A stretch of DNA of 49,865 nt from an uncultured Pseudoxanthomonas sp. Its GTDB lineage: Bacteria; Pseudomonadota; Gammaproteobacteria; Xanthomonadales; Xanthomonadaceae. Shown here piece by piece: positions 20,307 through 27,518 of this stretch; within the stretch, counting starts at the first letter, position 1; the number at the start of each line of letters is the position of its first letter. The notes under the pieces were generated by a model. It saw only the letters and a program-made list of their open reading frames with translations, had not been told where the DNA came from and searched no databases. The position numbers and the translations under genes were made by a program. The stretch lies in contig CALJUL010000072.1 of assembly GCA_937975725.1 (NCBI GenBank), forward strand, positions 1 through 49,865. The letters run 5' to 3'.

Positions 20307-21638
20307 TTACCGTTGCGGCGCGCCGGGCGGGACGGTCGTGCCGGCGCCGGCCGCGTTGCGGGCGCAGGCGCGGGCGTATTCGCCCAGGCGCAGGGCGATG
20401 CGGTGCCGGACCAGCGCCAGCGGGTCGGCGTCCAGCCGGCCGGCTTGCACTTCGCGCTGCTGCTCGGGCATGAACTGGCTGAGCAGGATCATCGGCGGCG
20501 CGTGCCGGCGCAGGTTGCCGACCAGGCGCTCGACCGCGGCCTTCACCTCCGGCTCGCCCCAGTAGTAGCGGCAGCGGTCGCTGAGGGCGTAGCGGCGCAG
20601 CAGGCGCAAGGTGGCGTCGTCGCCGCCGTAGTGGCGCTGCCAGTGGCGGGGATTGGCGACCATGCAGCGGTCCAGCACCTCGGGCAGGCGTGAGCGCGAT
20701 TCGGCCGGCAGCAGTTCGTCCTCGATGGCGGCCAGCGCGAACAGCGCCTCGCGGTAGGCGAAGGTCGCGGCGGGGCCGACCTTGAGGATCGCGAAGTGGT
20801 CGCGCACCAGCGCGTGCAGCGCGGCTTCGGTCTGGTAGTCGGTGGAGTGCGCCTCGAACACGATCCGCGGCTGCGTCGCCACGAACGCCGACAGCGCGGC
20901 CGCGGCGGCCGGGTCGTAGGCGTGCACGGAGGTGTGGTCGAAGTCCACGCCCGGCTGCACCACCATCGCGATCACCCGCTTCCAGGCGGGCGCCAGGTCG
21001 GGCGCGGCGAACGCCTGGCGATGGATTTCCAGCGTGCGCGCCGCGGCCTGCGGGGTGGTGACGGCCAGGCCGCCTTCCAGCGAGGCTTCGCCGCCGGGCA
21101 CCGGCACCTCGGTGCCGATCACGTAGACCGGCGGCGCCAGGCCCGCGTCGGCGGCGGTGCGCTCGGCCACGCGCGCCAGTTCCGCCGAGCGCGCGGCGAC
21201 GGTTTCGTCCGGCAGCGGGTGCGGGTCGCCGGCGCAGGACATGCTGCAATCCAGATGGATCTTGTGGAAGCCGGCGGCGACGTAGGCGGCGATCAGGTCG
21301 CGGGCGTGGGCCATGGCCTCGTCGGCCGGCAGCGCCTGCCACGCGTTGGGGCCCAGATGGTCGCCGCCCAGCACCAGCCGGTCTCCGGGGAAGCCGTGCG
21401 CCCGCGCCAGCGCTTCGACGTAGGTGCGGAACTGCACCGGGTTCATGCCGGTGTAGCCGCCGAACTGGTCGACCTGGTTCGAGGTGGCCTCGATCAGCAG
21501 CACGGTGCCGTAGCGCTGCGCGACGTCCATCGACGCCAGCAGCACCTGTTCGTTGCTGGAGCAGACGCTGTAGAGGCCGACGTTGCCGCCGCGGCGGTGG
21601 GTGGCGATCAGGGATTGGACGGCGGACACGGCGGGCAC
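20307..21638 (-). CDS. agaZ: GatZ/KbaZ/AgaZ-family protein (tagatose pathway)
   Basis: The 443-residue product has family motifs RRGGNVGLYSVCSSNEQVLLA, LIEATSNQVDQFGGYTGM, LGGDHLGPNAWQ, FHKIHLDCSMSCAGDP and FEAHSTDYQT. In E. coli, KbaZ/GatZ stabilises the class II tagatose-1,6-bisphosphate aldolase; a role as tagatose-6-phosphate kinase has also been proposed for the AgaZ group. No aldolase catalytic subunit (KbaY/AgaY) is in this window. The gene starts with GTG. GTG at 21638 gives the length above, but GTG at 21629 has GGAG 8 bases upstream and may be the true start. It lies between agaK (20-bp gap) and agaR. Confidence 0.9.
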   Translation of the reverse strand: MPAVSAVQSLIATHRRGGNVGLYSVCSSNEQVLLASMDVAQRYGTVLLIEATSNQVDQFGGYTGMNPVQFRTYVEALARAHGFPGDRLVLGGDHLGPNAWQALPADEAMAHARDLIAAYVAAGFHKIHLDCSMSCAGDPHPLPDETVAARSAELARVAERTAADAGLAPPVYVIGTEVPVPGGEASLEGGLAVTTPQAAARTLEIHRQAFAAPDLAPAWKRVIAMVVQPGVDFDHTSVHAYDPAAAAALSAFVATQPRIVFEAHSTDYQTEAALHALVRDHFAILKVGPAATFAYREALFALAAIEDELLPAESRSRLPEVLDRCMVANPRHWQRHYGGDDATLRLLRRYALSDRCRYYWGEPEVKAAVERLVGNLRRHAPPMILLSQFMPEQQREVQAGRLDADPLALVRHRIALRLGEYARACARNAAGAGTTVPPGAPQR

Positions 21639-21658
21639 TCCGGACGGTTAAAGGGAAC

Positions 21659-22585
21659 TCAGGGAGACGCGCTCTGCTGGCGCGCCAGCAGGGCGGCGCC
21701 GCGCGCGCCGCCGGCATCGCCGAAGCGCGGCGGCAGGATCGGCGGCACGCGCACGCCGGCGAACAGGAAGCGCGCCATCGCCGCGGGCAGTTCGCGGTAC
21801 AGCCGCTGGGCCTTGGACAGGCCGCCGCCCAGCACGATCACGTGCGGGTCCACCGCCATCACCACGCAGGCCAGGGCGTGCGCCAGCAGGTCGCGGTGCA
21901 CGCGCAGCGCGGCGTTGGCATCGGCGTCGCCGGCCTCGGCGCGCGCGATCACGGTGGGCGCGTCCGCGCCGTCGCCGCCGATGTGGCGGTGGATCAGCAC
22001 CAGGCCGCCGCCGGAGACGTAGCGCTCCACGCAGCCGTGCAGGCCGCAGGGGCAGTCCAGCAGCGGCAGGCCGTGCCGCGCCAGCAGGTGGGCGGGCACG
22101 CTCCAGTGGCCCCATTCGCCGGCGATGCCGTTGTGGCCGGCCACCAGGCGGCCGCCCAGGCAATAGCCGCCGCCGGCGCCGGTGCCGAGGATGACGCCGA
22201 ACATGCTGGGGTAGCCGTCGGCGGCGCCGCCGTTGGCTTCCGACAGCGCGAAGCATTGCAGGTCGTTGCCGAAATGCAGCGGGCGCTGCAGCCGCCGGCG
22301 CAGGTCCTCGCGCACGGTGCGGCCGGTCAGCGCCGGCACGTTGGCGCTGAGCTGGCGGCCGCTGTCGTGCGCGACCACGCCGGGCAGGCCCAGGCCGATG
22401 GCGTCGGCGGGGCGGCCGAGTTCCGCTTCGGCCTCGCCCACCAGGCCGGCGACGGCATCCAGGAAGGCCGGGTAATCCTGCGTCGGGGTGTCGATGCGGC
22501 GGCGGTGGCATTCGACCATCGCCGCGTCGAAGGCCACCAGTTCGATCTTGGTGCCGCCGATGTCGATGCCGTAGCAGGACTGCAT
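21659..22585 (-). CDS. agaK: ROK-family sugar kinase, probable N-acetylgalactosamine kinase
   Basis: The 308-residue product has the phosphate-binding loop DIGGTK (8-13), GLPG, the catalytic base in GNDLQ (N107, D108), GTGAGGG, and the ROK zinc site made by H160 with the cysteines of CPCGLHGCVE (C178, C180, C185). It is therefore a kinase and not a ROK repressor, since there is no N-terminal helix-turn-helix. In this operon it would phosphorylate free GalNAc to GalNAc-6-P, meaning that uptake is not by a PTS. GAGG precedes the ATG. It starts 11 bp after agaS. Specificity is inferred from context; GlcNAc kinase activity cannot be excluded. Confidence 0.87.
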   Translation of the reverse strand: MQSCYGIDIGGTKIELVAFDAAMVECHRRRIDTPTQDYPAFLDAVAGLVGEAEAELGRPADAIGLGLPGVVAHDSGRQLSANVPALTGRTVREDLRRRLQRPLHFGNDLQCFALSEANGGAADGYPSMFGVILGTGAGGGYCLGGRLVAGHNGIAGEWGHWSVPAHLLARHGLPLLDCPCGLHGCVERYVSGGGLVLIHRHIGGDGADAPTVIARAEAGDADANAALRVHRDLLAHALACVVMAVDPHVIVLGGGLSKAQRLYRELPAAMARFLFAGVRVPPILPPRFGDAGGARGAALLARQQSASP

Positions 22586-22596
22586 GGCGCCTCGCC

Positions 22597-23757
22597 TCAG
22601 CGGTGCGGGTGGATGACGACGCCCTGCACGACCCGGTTGACGGTGCCGTCGGGGAAGGGATTGTCGGGGGTCAGGCCCAGCGCGGCGGAGCGGCGCAGGG
22701 CATAGCGCTGCGCCAGGGTCAGCCAGACCGGGGCCAGCCACGGGTCCGGCAGCGCGGGCACGGCCAGGGCGAAATCGTCCTGCGCGCCGCCGGCGTCCTG
22801 CGCCTGCGGGCCGACCGACAGCACCCGGCCGGCGACGCCGTCGCGGCGCAGTTCGTCCAGCAGGTCCTGTTCGTACAGGCGCGCCAGCGGCTCGCCGCTG
22901 CGCAGCACGATCACCAGCGTGTCCGCGTCCAGCGTGGACTTGGGGCCGTGACGGAAGCCGAGCGGCGTGTTGGCCAGCGCCAGCACGCGGCCGGCGCTGA
23001 GCTCCAGCACCTTGAGCGCGGCTTCGCGCGCCAGCGCTTCGAGTGGGCCGCTGCCCAGGTAGATCACCCGCGACCAGGCGCCCGCGGCGAGCGCGGCGAT
23101 GCCGTCCTCCCAGGCGTCCAGGGCGTGCTGGCCGGCGTCGGCGACCTGCCGCAGCCGCGCCAGCCGCTGCGCCCAAGGCGCGCGGTCGAACACCGACAGC
23201 GCGGCCAGGTGCATGCAGGTGAGGCTGCTGGTCATGGCGAAGGCGCGGTCGCAACTGGCCGGCGGCATCAGCAGGGTCAGGGTGTCGTCGCGGCCGGCGC
23301 CGCGCTGCGCCAGCGCGCCCTCGGCGTTGCAGGTGATGTCCAGGAAGCGCGCGTGCCGCACCCGTTCGCGCACCAGGTCCACCGCCGCCACGCTTTCCGG
23401 GCTGGAACCGCTGCGGCCGAAGGACACCAGCAGGGTGGGGCTCTCTTCGCGCAGGTACAGCGACGGATGGGTCAGCAGGCTGGTGGTGTGCAGCGCACGC
23501 ACGTCGGCGGCCCATTGCGCCTGCACGGGGTCAGCCACCATCTCGGCGATGAAGCCGGAACTGCCGGCGCCGGTGAAAAGCACGCGGTGCCCGGGCTGCG
23601 ACAGCCAGTCGCCCAGGAAGGCGTCGATGCGCGCCTGCGCGTCGCCCAGCGCCTGGGCCAGGGCGCGCCAGAGCGCGGGTTGTTGGGCGATTTCTTCGGC
23701 CGTGTGGCGGCCGCCGAGATCCTGCCAGCGGTGCGAATCGGTAAGAAGGGCGCTCAT
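22597..23757 (-). CDS. agaS: SIS-domain galactosamine-6-phosphate deaminase/isomerase
   Basis: The 386-residue product has two SIS domains: VLFTGAGSSGFIAEMV, then LLVSFGRSGSSPESV in the first; VIYLGSGPLEALAREAALK and HGPKSTLD in the second. AgaS converts galactosamine-6-phosphate to tagatose-6-phosphate and ammonia. ATG 23757 (MSALLTDSHRW) was chosen over one 18 codons upstream because AGGAA lies 7 bases before it and the upstream part overlaps operator-like sequence. It is the first gene of the minus-strand operon agaS-agaK-agaZ-agaR-nagA, divergent from the GH31 gene. Confidence 0.9.
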   Translation of the reverse strand: MSALLTDSHRWQDLGGRHTAEEIAQQPALWRALAQALGDAQARIDAFLGDWLSQPGHRVLFTGAGSSGFIAEMVADPVQAQWAADVRALHTTSLLTHPSLYLREESPTLLVSFGRSGSSPESVAAVDLVRERVRHARFLDITCNAEGALAQRGAGRDDTLTLLMPPASCDRAFAMTSSLTCMHLAALSVFDRAPWAQRLARLRQVADAGQHALDAWEDGIAALAAGAWSRVIYLGSGPLEALAREAALKVLELSAGRVLALANTPLGFRHGPKSTLDADTLVIVLRSGEPLARLYEQDLLDELRRDGVAGRVLSVGPQAQDAGGAQDDFALAVPALPDPWLAPVWLTLAQRYALRRSAALGLTPDNPFPDGTVNRVVQGVVIHPHR

Positions 23758-24094
23758 TCCGAGGTTCCTGTGGTTCGCGCACACGATGTGTGTTTTCTTT
23801 CGAAATGTCAAATAGCGAAAGATAATTGAAAGGTTAAGAGACTCTCCTTTGTCCGCCAGGCGGAAACCGCAGTGCCCGTCCGTTTCGCCGGAAGACCTGG
23901 ATTTCCTGCGTCCTGGAAGCGTTTCCAGAAAATGAATAGCGGCTTATGAAAGTTCTGCCCTGCAACAACTTTCGATGTTAGGTGAAATTCTTATTCTTTT
24001 CTTTCAATTTCATTGACATTTTTCGACAGCCTGCCCTAGAGTCGTTCGCACTGGTCATGGGCCTGCCCGGAAAGGGCGCGGGGAGACGCTGGAA
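23758..24094. promoter_or_regulatory. divergent control region of the GalNAc locus
   Basis: This 337-bp stretch has no gene and is AT-richer than its surroundings. Near agaS it has CTTTCGAAA (23797-23805) and two GAAAG units exactly 11 bp apart (23817-23821, 23828-23832), like the CTTTC repeats of AgaR boxes. Further CTTTC-type units lie at 23969-23973 and 23996-24011. A LacI-type palindrome CTGGAAGCGTTTCCAG occupies 23913-23928. A TTGACA hexamer at 24013-24018 with a weak -10 (TAGAGT, 24037-24042) may be the promoter of the GH31 gene. Confidence 0.6.
23913..23928. promoter_or_regulatory. LacI-family-type operator candidate
   Basis: CTGGAAGCGTTTCCAG is palindromic with a central CG and one mismatched pair, the usual form of LacI-family operators. 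It lies mid-way between the divergent agaS and GH31 genes. No LacI-type gene is in the window, so the regulator would act in trans, perhaps the one that controls GlcNAc or chitin genes in xanthomonads. Confidence 0.5.
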
Positions 24095-27000
24095 ATGCGC
24101 TGCGGACGCCACTGGCAACGAGTTCTCGCGCCGGCCCTGCTGGCGGCGGTCTGGCTGCCCGCCCTGGCCGAGCCGGTGGGCGACGTGGGCAGCGTCAGCG
24201 CGGCGCCTTCGCGCGAGGGCGTGCCCGGCTGGGAGATCCGCACCGACCGCGGCGTGCGGGTGCGCGTGGACCTGCTGCGCGCCGACACCCTGCGCGTGCA
24301 GGCCGGCCGCCACGGCAGGCTGGTTCCGGCCGGCGACAAGGCCGCGCCCATCGTGCTGCCGCAGCCGGCCGCCGCGCCGGCCTACACCTTCGAGGAGGAC
24401 GCGCAGGAAGTGCGCATCCGCACCGAGGCGCTGGAACTGCGCATCGCGCGCCGGCCGCTGCGGCTGTCGCTGGCACGGGTGTCGCAGGGCGTGGCCGAGC
24501 CGCTGTGGCGCGAACTCCAGCCGCTGGACCTGGACAAGGAACAGAGCGTGCAGGTGCTGTCCAGCGACGCCGGCGAATATTTCTACGGCGGCGGCCAGCA
24601 GAACGGCCGCTTCGAGTTCAAGGGCCGCGAGCTGGAGATTTCCTACTCCGGCGGCTGGGAGGAGGGCGACCGCCCCAGCCCGGCGCCGATGCTGCTCAGC
24701 TCGCGCGGCTGGGGCATGCTGCGCAACACGTGGAGCGACGGCAACTACGACCTGCGCCAGGCCGACCAGGCCACGCTGCTGCACCGCGAGGACCGCTTCG
24801 ACGCCTACTACTTCGTCGGCGCCGGCCTGCACGAACTGCTGGACCGCTACACCGCGTTGACCGGCCGCGCCGGCCTGCTGCCGCGCTGGGCGCTCTCCTA
24901 CGGCGACGCCGACTGCTACAACGACGCCGACAACGCCAAGAAGCCCGGCAGCGTGCCCGAGGGCTGGAGCGACGGCCCCACCGGCACCACGCCGGACGTG
25001 ATCGACAGCGTGGCGAAGCGGTACCGCGAGCACGACATGCCCGGCGGCTGGATCCTGCCCAACGACGGCTACGGCTGCGGCTACAAAGACCTGCCGAGGG
25101 TCGTGCAGGGGCTGGCGAAGTACGGCTTCCGCACCGGCCTGTGGACCGAGGACGGCGTGGACAAGATCGCCTGGGAAGTCGGCAAGGCCGGCACCCGCGT
25201 GCAGAAGCTGGACGTGGCCTGGACCGGCAAGGGCTACCAGTTCGCGATGGACGCCAACAAGTCCGCGTTCGACGGCATCCTGCACAACTCCGATTCGCGC
25301 CCGTTCCTGTGGACGGTGATGGGCTGGGCCGGCATCCAGCGCTACGCGGTAGCCTGGACCGGCGACCAGAGCGCGAGCTGGGACTACATCCGCTGGCACG
25401 TCCCCACGCTGATCGGCTCGGGCCTGTCGGGCATGGCCTACGCCAGCGGCGACGTGGACGCGATCTTCGGCGGCAGCGCGGAGACCTTCACCCGCGACCT
25501 GCAATGGAAGAGCTTCACGCCGGTGCTGATGGGCATGTCCGGCTGGTCGTCCGGCGCGCGAAAACATCCATGGGCGTTCGACGAGCCCTACCGCAGCATC
25601 AACCGCGACTACCTGAAGCTGAAGATGCGCCTGACCCCCTACATGTATGGGTTGGCACGCGAAGCGGCCGGCAACGGCGCACCGATCGTGCGCGGCCTGA
25701 TGTGGGACCACCCGCTGGATCCGCAGGCGTGGACCGAGGCCTACCGGTACCAGTTCCTGCTGGGTCGCGAACTGCTGGTGGCGCCGGTGTACCGCAGCCA
25801 AGCCGCCAGCCGCGGCTGGCGCCGCGACATCCACCTGCCGGCCGGCCGCTGGATCGACTACTGGGACGGCCGCCAGGTGCGGGCCGGCGCGCCGGGCCTG
25901 CGCATCGACCGCCAGGTGGACCTGGCCACGCTGCCGCTGTTCGTGCGCGCCGGCGCCATCCTGCCGATGTACCCGGCCATGCTGTACGACGGCGAGAAGC
26001 CGCTGGACGAGCTGACCCTGGACCTGTATCCGCAGGGCGAATCGCATTACGACCTGTACGAGGACGACGGCAACACCCGCCGCTACGCCGAGGGCGCGTA
26101 CAGCACGCAGGCCATCGTCATGCACGCGCCTGCCGAAGGCAGCGGCGCGGTGCGCGTGGAAATTGGGCCGGTGCAGGGCCGCTACGACGGCCAGTTGCCG
26201 CAGCGCCGCTACGCCCTGCGCGTGCTCAGCCGGGCGCGCCCGGCGACGGTGGAACTGGACGGCCGCGCGCTGCCGGAACTGGCCGGCCGCGACGCCTTCG
26301 GGAACGCCGCGGAAGGCTGGTACTTCGATCTGGCCGAGCGCCGCGGCACCGTGCACGTGCGCAGCGCGCCCGCCGACATCCGCCGCGCGCTGGCGTTCCG
26401 CCTCGACATCCCCGCCGCCGCGGCGCCGGCCGACGACGACTTCCCGGTCGCGCCGGAACTGGGCCGCGCGCTGCCGCCGGACAGCCTGCTGGTGGTCGGC
26501 CGCCCCGCCGAGGAGCCGAACCATCCGCTGGAGAACGCCTTCGACGACGACCCGGCCACCTGGTTCCGCACCGTGCGCAACCAGGCCGTGCGCACCGGCG
26601 CGCACGAATGGACCGTCGGCTTCGGCGAACGCAGGCTGGTGGACGGCATCGAACTGGCGCCGCGCAACGACAAGAACTGGAAGCACGGCCAGGTCCGCGA
26701 CTACGAGATCTACGTGGCCGACAGCAACGGCGAATGGGGCGAGCCCATCGCCCGCGGCCGCCTGCAGCGCGAGCAGGGCACGCAGCGGATCGAGTTCGCG
26801 CCGCATGCCGGCCGCCTGCTGCGCTTCCGCGTGCTGAGCGCGCAGAACCCCGACGGCGACGACGGCGCCAGCCACGCCGACCCGATGGTCACCGCCGCGC
26901 AGGCCGGCGCCGCGCGCGCCTTTGATGCGCAGCAGCCACGCGACGTCGGTCCGATCACCCTGTCCACCTTCCGCATCCTGGAACACCGCGCGTCCGAGCG

Positions 27001-27442
27001 CCCCGCCTTGCAGCGCTACCTGTCCGAACTCGACCTGCCGGCCGGCGTTGCGCGCGACCGCGCGCACGGCGGCGGTGCGGAGATGCGCATGAACGGCCTG
27101 CTCTTCCGCCGCGGCCTGGGCGTAGACGCGGACAGTCGCATTGATCTGCGCCTGGACGGCGACTGGAGTCTGCTGCGTGCCGACCTGGGCATCGACGATA
27201 GCTGCCGCGACGCCGGCGGCATGCAGTTCCAGGTCTGGGGCGACGACCGCCTGCTGTACGACAGCGGCTTGGTGCGCGCGCCGGGCGTGGTCAAGCCCGA
27301 ACTGGACATCCGCGGGCTGCGCCGCCTGAGCCTGCGCACGCTCGGCGCGCAGGGCACGCGGCCGGCCGGCGTCTGCGGCAACTGGGCCAACGCGGCCCTG
27401 ATCGGACAGGAGGGCGATGCCGCCAGCACCGTTCCGCCCTGA
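24095..27442 (+). CDS. secreted multidomain GH31 glycosidase with CBM32 and NPCBM domains
   Basis: The 1115-residue product has a signal peptide (cleavage after residue 25, ALA-EP), an N-terminal beta-sandwich, and a GH31 barrel at about 260-650. The probable nucleophile is D373 in KLDVAW and the acid/base D424 in WTGDQSASWD. A DUF5110-like part follows, then an F5/8-type CBM32 (about 790-920) and a C-terminal NPCBM/CBM51-like domain (about 949-1103). The usual GH31 string W-x-D-M-[NSA]-E is absent. The locus makes alpha-N-acetylgalactosaminidase, a known GH31 activity, the best guess. GGGGAGA precedes the ATG. The TonB receptor follows 76 bp later, probably in the same transcript. Confidence 0.9.
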   Translation: MRCGRHWQRVLAPALLAAVWLPALAEPVGDVGSVSAAPSREGVPGWEIRTDRGVRVRVDLLRADTLRVQAGRHGRLVPAGDKAAPIVLPQPAAAPAYTFEEDAQEVRIRTEALELRIARRPLRLSLARVSQGVAEPLWRELQPLDLDKEQSVQVLSSDAGEYFYGGGQQNGRFEFKGRELEISYSGGWEEGDRPSPAPMLLSSRGWGMLRNTWSDGNYDLRQADQATLLHREDRFDAYYFVGAGLHELLDRYTALTGRAGLLPRWALSYGDADCYNDADNAKKPGSVPEGWSDGPTGTTPDVIDSVAKRYREHDMPGGWILPNDGYGCGYKDLPRVVQGLAKYGFRTGLWTEDGVDKIAWEVGKAGTRVQKLDVAWTGKGYQFAMDANKSAFDGILHNSDSRPFLWTVMGWAGIQRYAVAWTGDQSASWDYIRWHVPTLIGSGLSGMAYASGDVDAIFGGSAETFTRDLQWKSFTPVLMGMSGWSSGARKHPWAFDEPYRSINRDYLKLKMRLTPYMYGLAREAAGNGAPIVRGLMWDHPLDPQAWTEAYRYQFLLGRELLVAPVYRSQAASRGWRRDIHLPAGRWIDYWDGRQVRAGAPGLRIDRQVDLATLPLFVRAGAILPMYPAMLYDGEKPLDELTLDLYPQGESHYDLYEDDGNTRRYAEGAYSTQAIVMHAPAEGSGAVRVEIGPVQGRYDGQLPQRRYALRVLSRARPATVELDGRALPELAGRDAFGNAAEGWYFDLAERRGTVHVRSAPADIRRALAFRLDIPAAAAPADDDFPVAPELGRALPPDSLLVVGRPAEEPNHPLENAFDDDPATWFRTVRNQAVRTGAHEWTVGFGERRLVDGIELAPRNDKNWKHGQVRDYEIYVADSNGEWGEPIARGRLQREQGTQRIEFAPHAGRLLRFRVLSAQNPDGDDGASHADPMVTAAQAGAARAFDAQQPRDVGPITLSTFRILEHRASERPALQRYLSELDLPAGVARDRAHGGGAEMRMNGLLFRRGLGVDADSRIDLRLDGDWSLLRADLGIDDSCRDAGGMQFQVWGDDRLLYDSGLVRAPGVVKPELDIRGLRRLSLRTLGAQGTRPAGVCGNWANAALIGQEGDAASTVPP

Positions 27443-27518
27443 CACGCCATTCCATCCCCGAGCGTCTTCCACATACCCAATGCGGCGGCGCGAACCGCTG
27501 CCAAACGAGGAAACAGAG

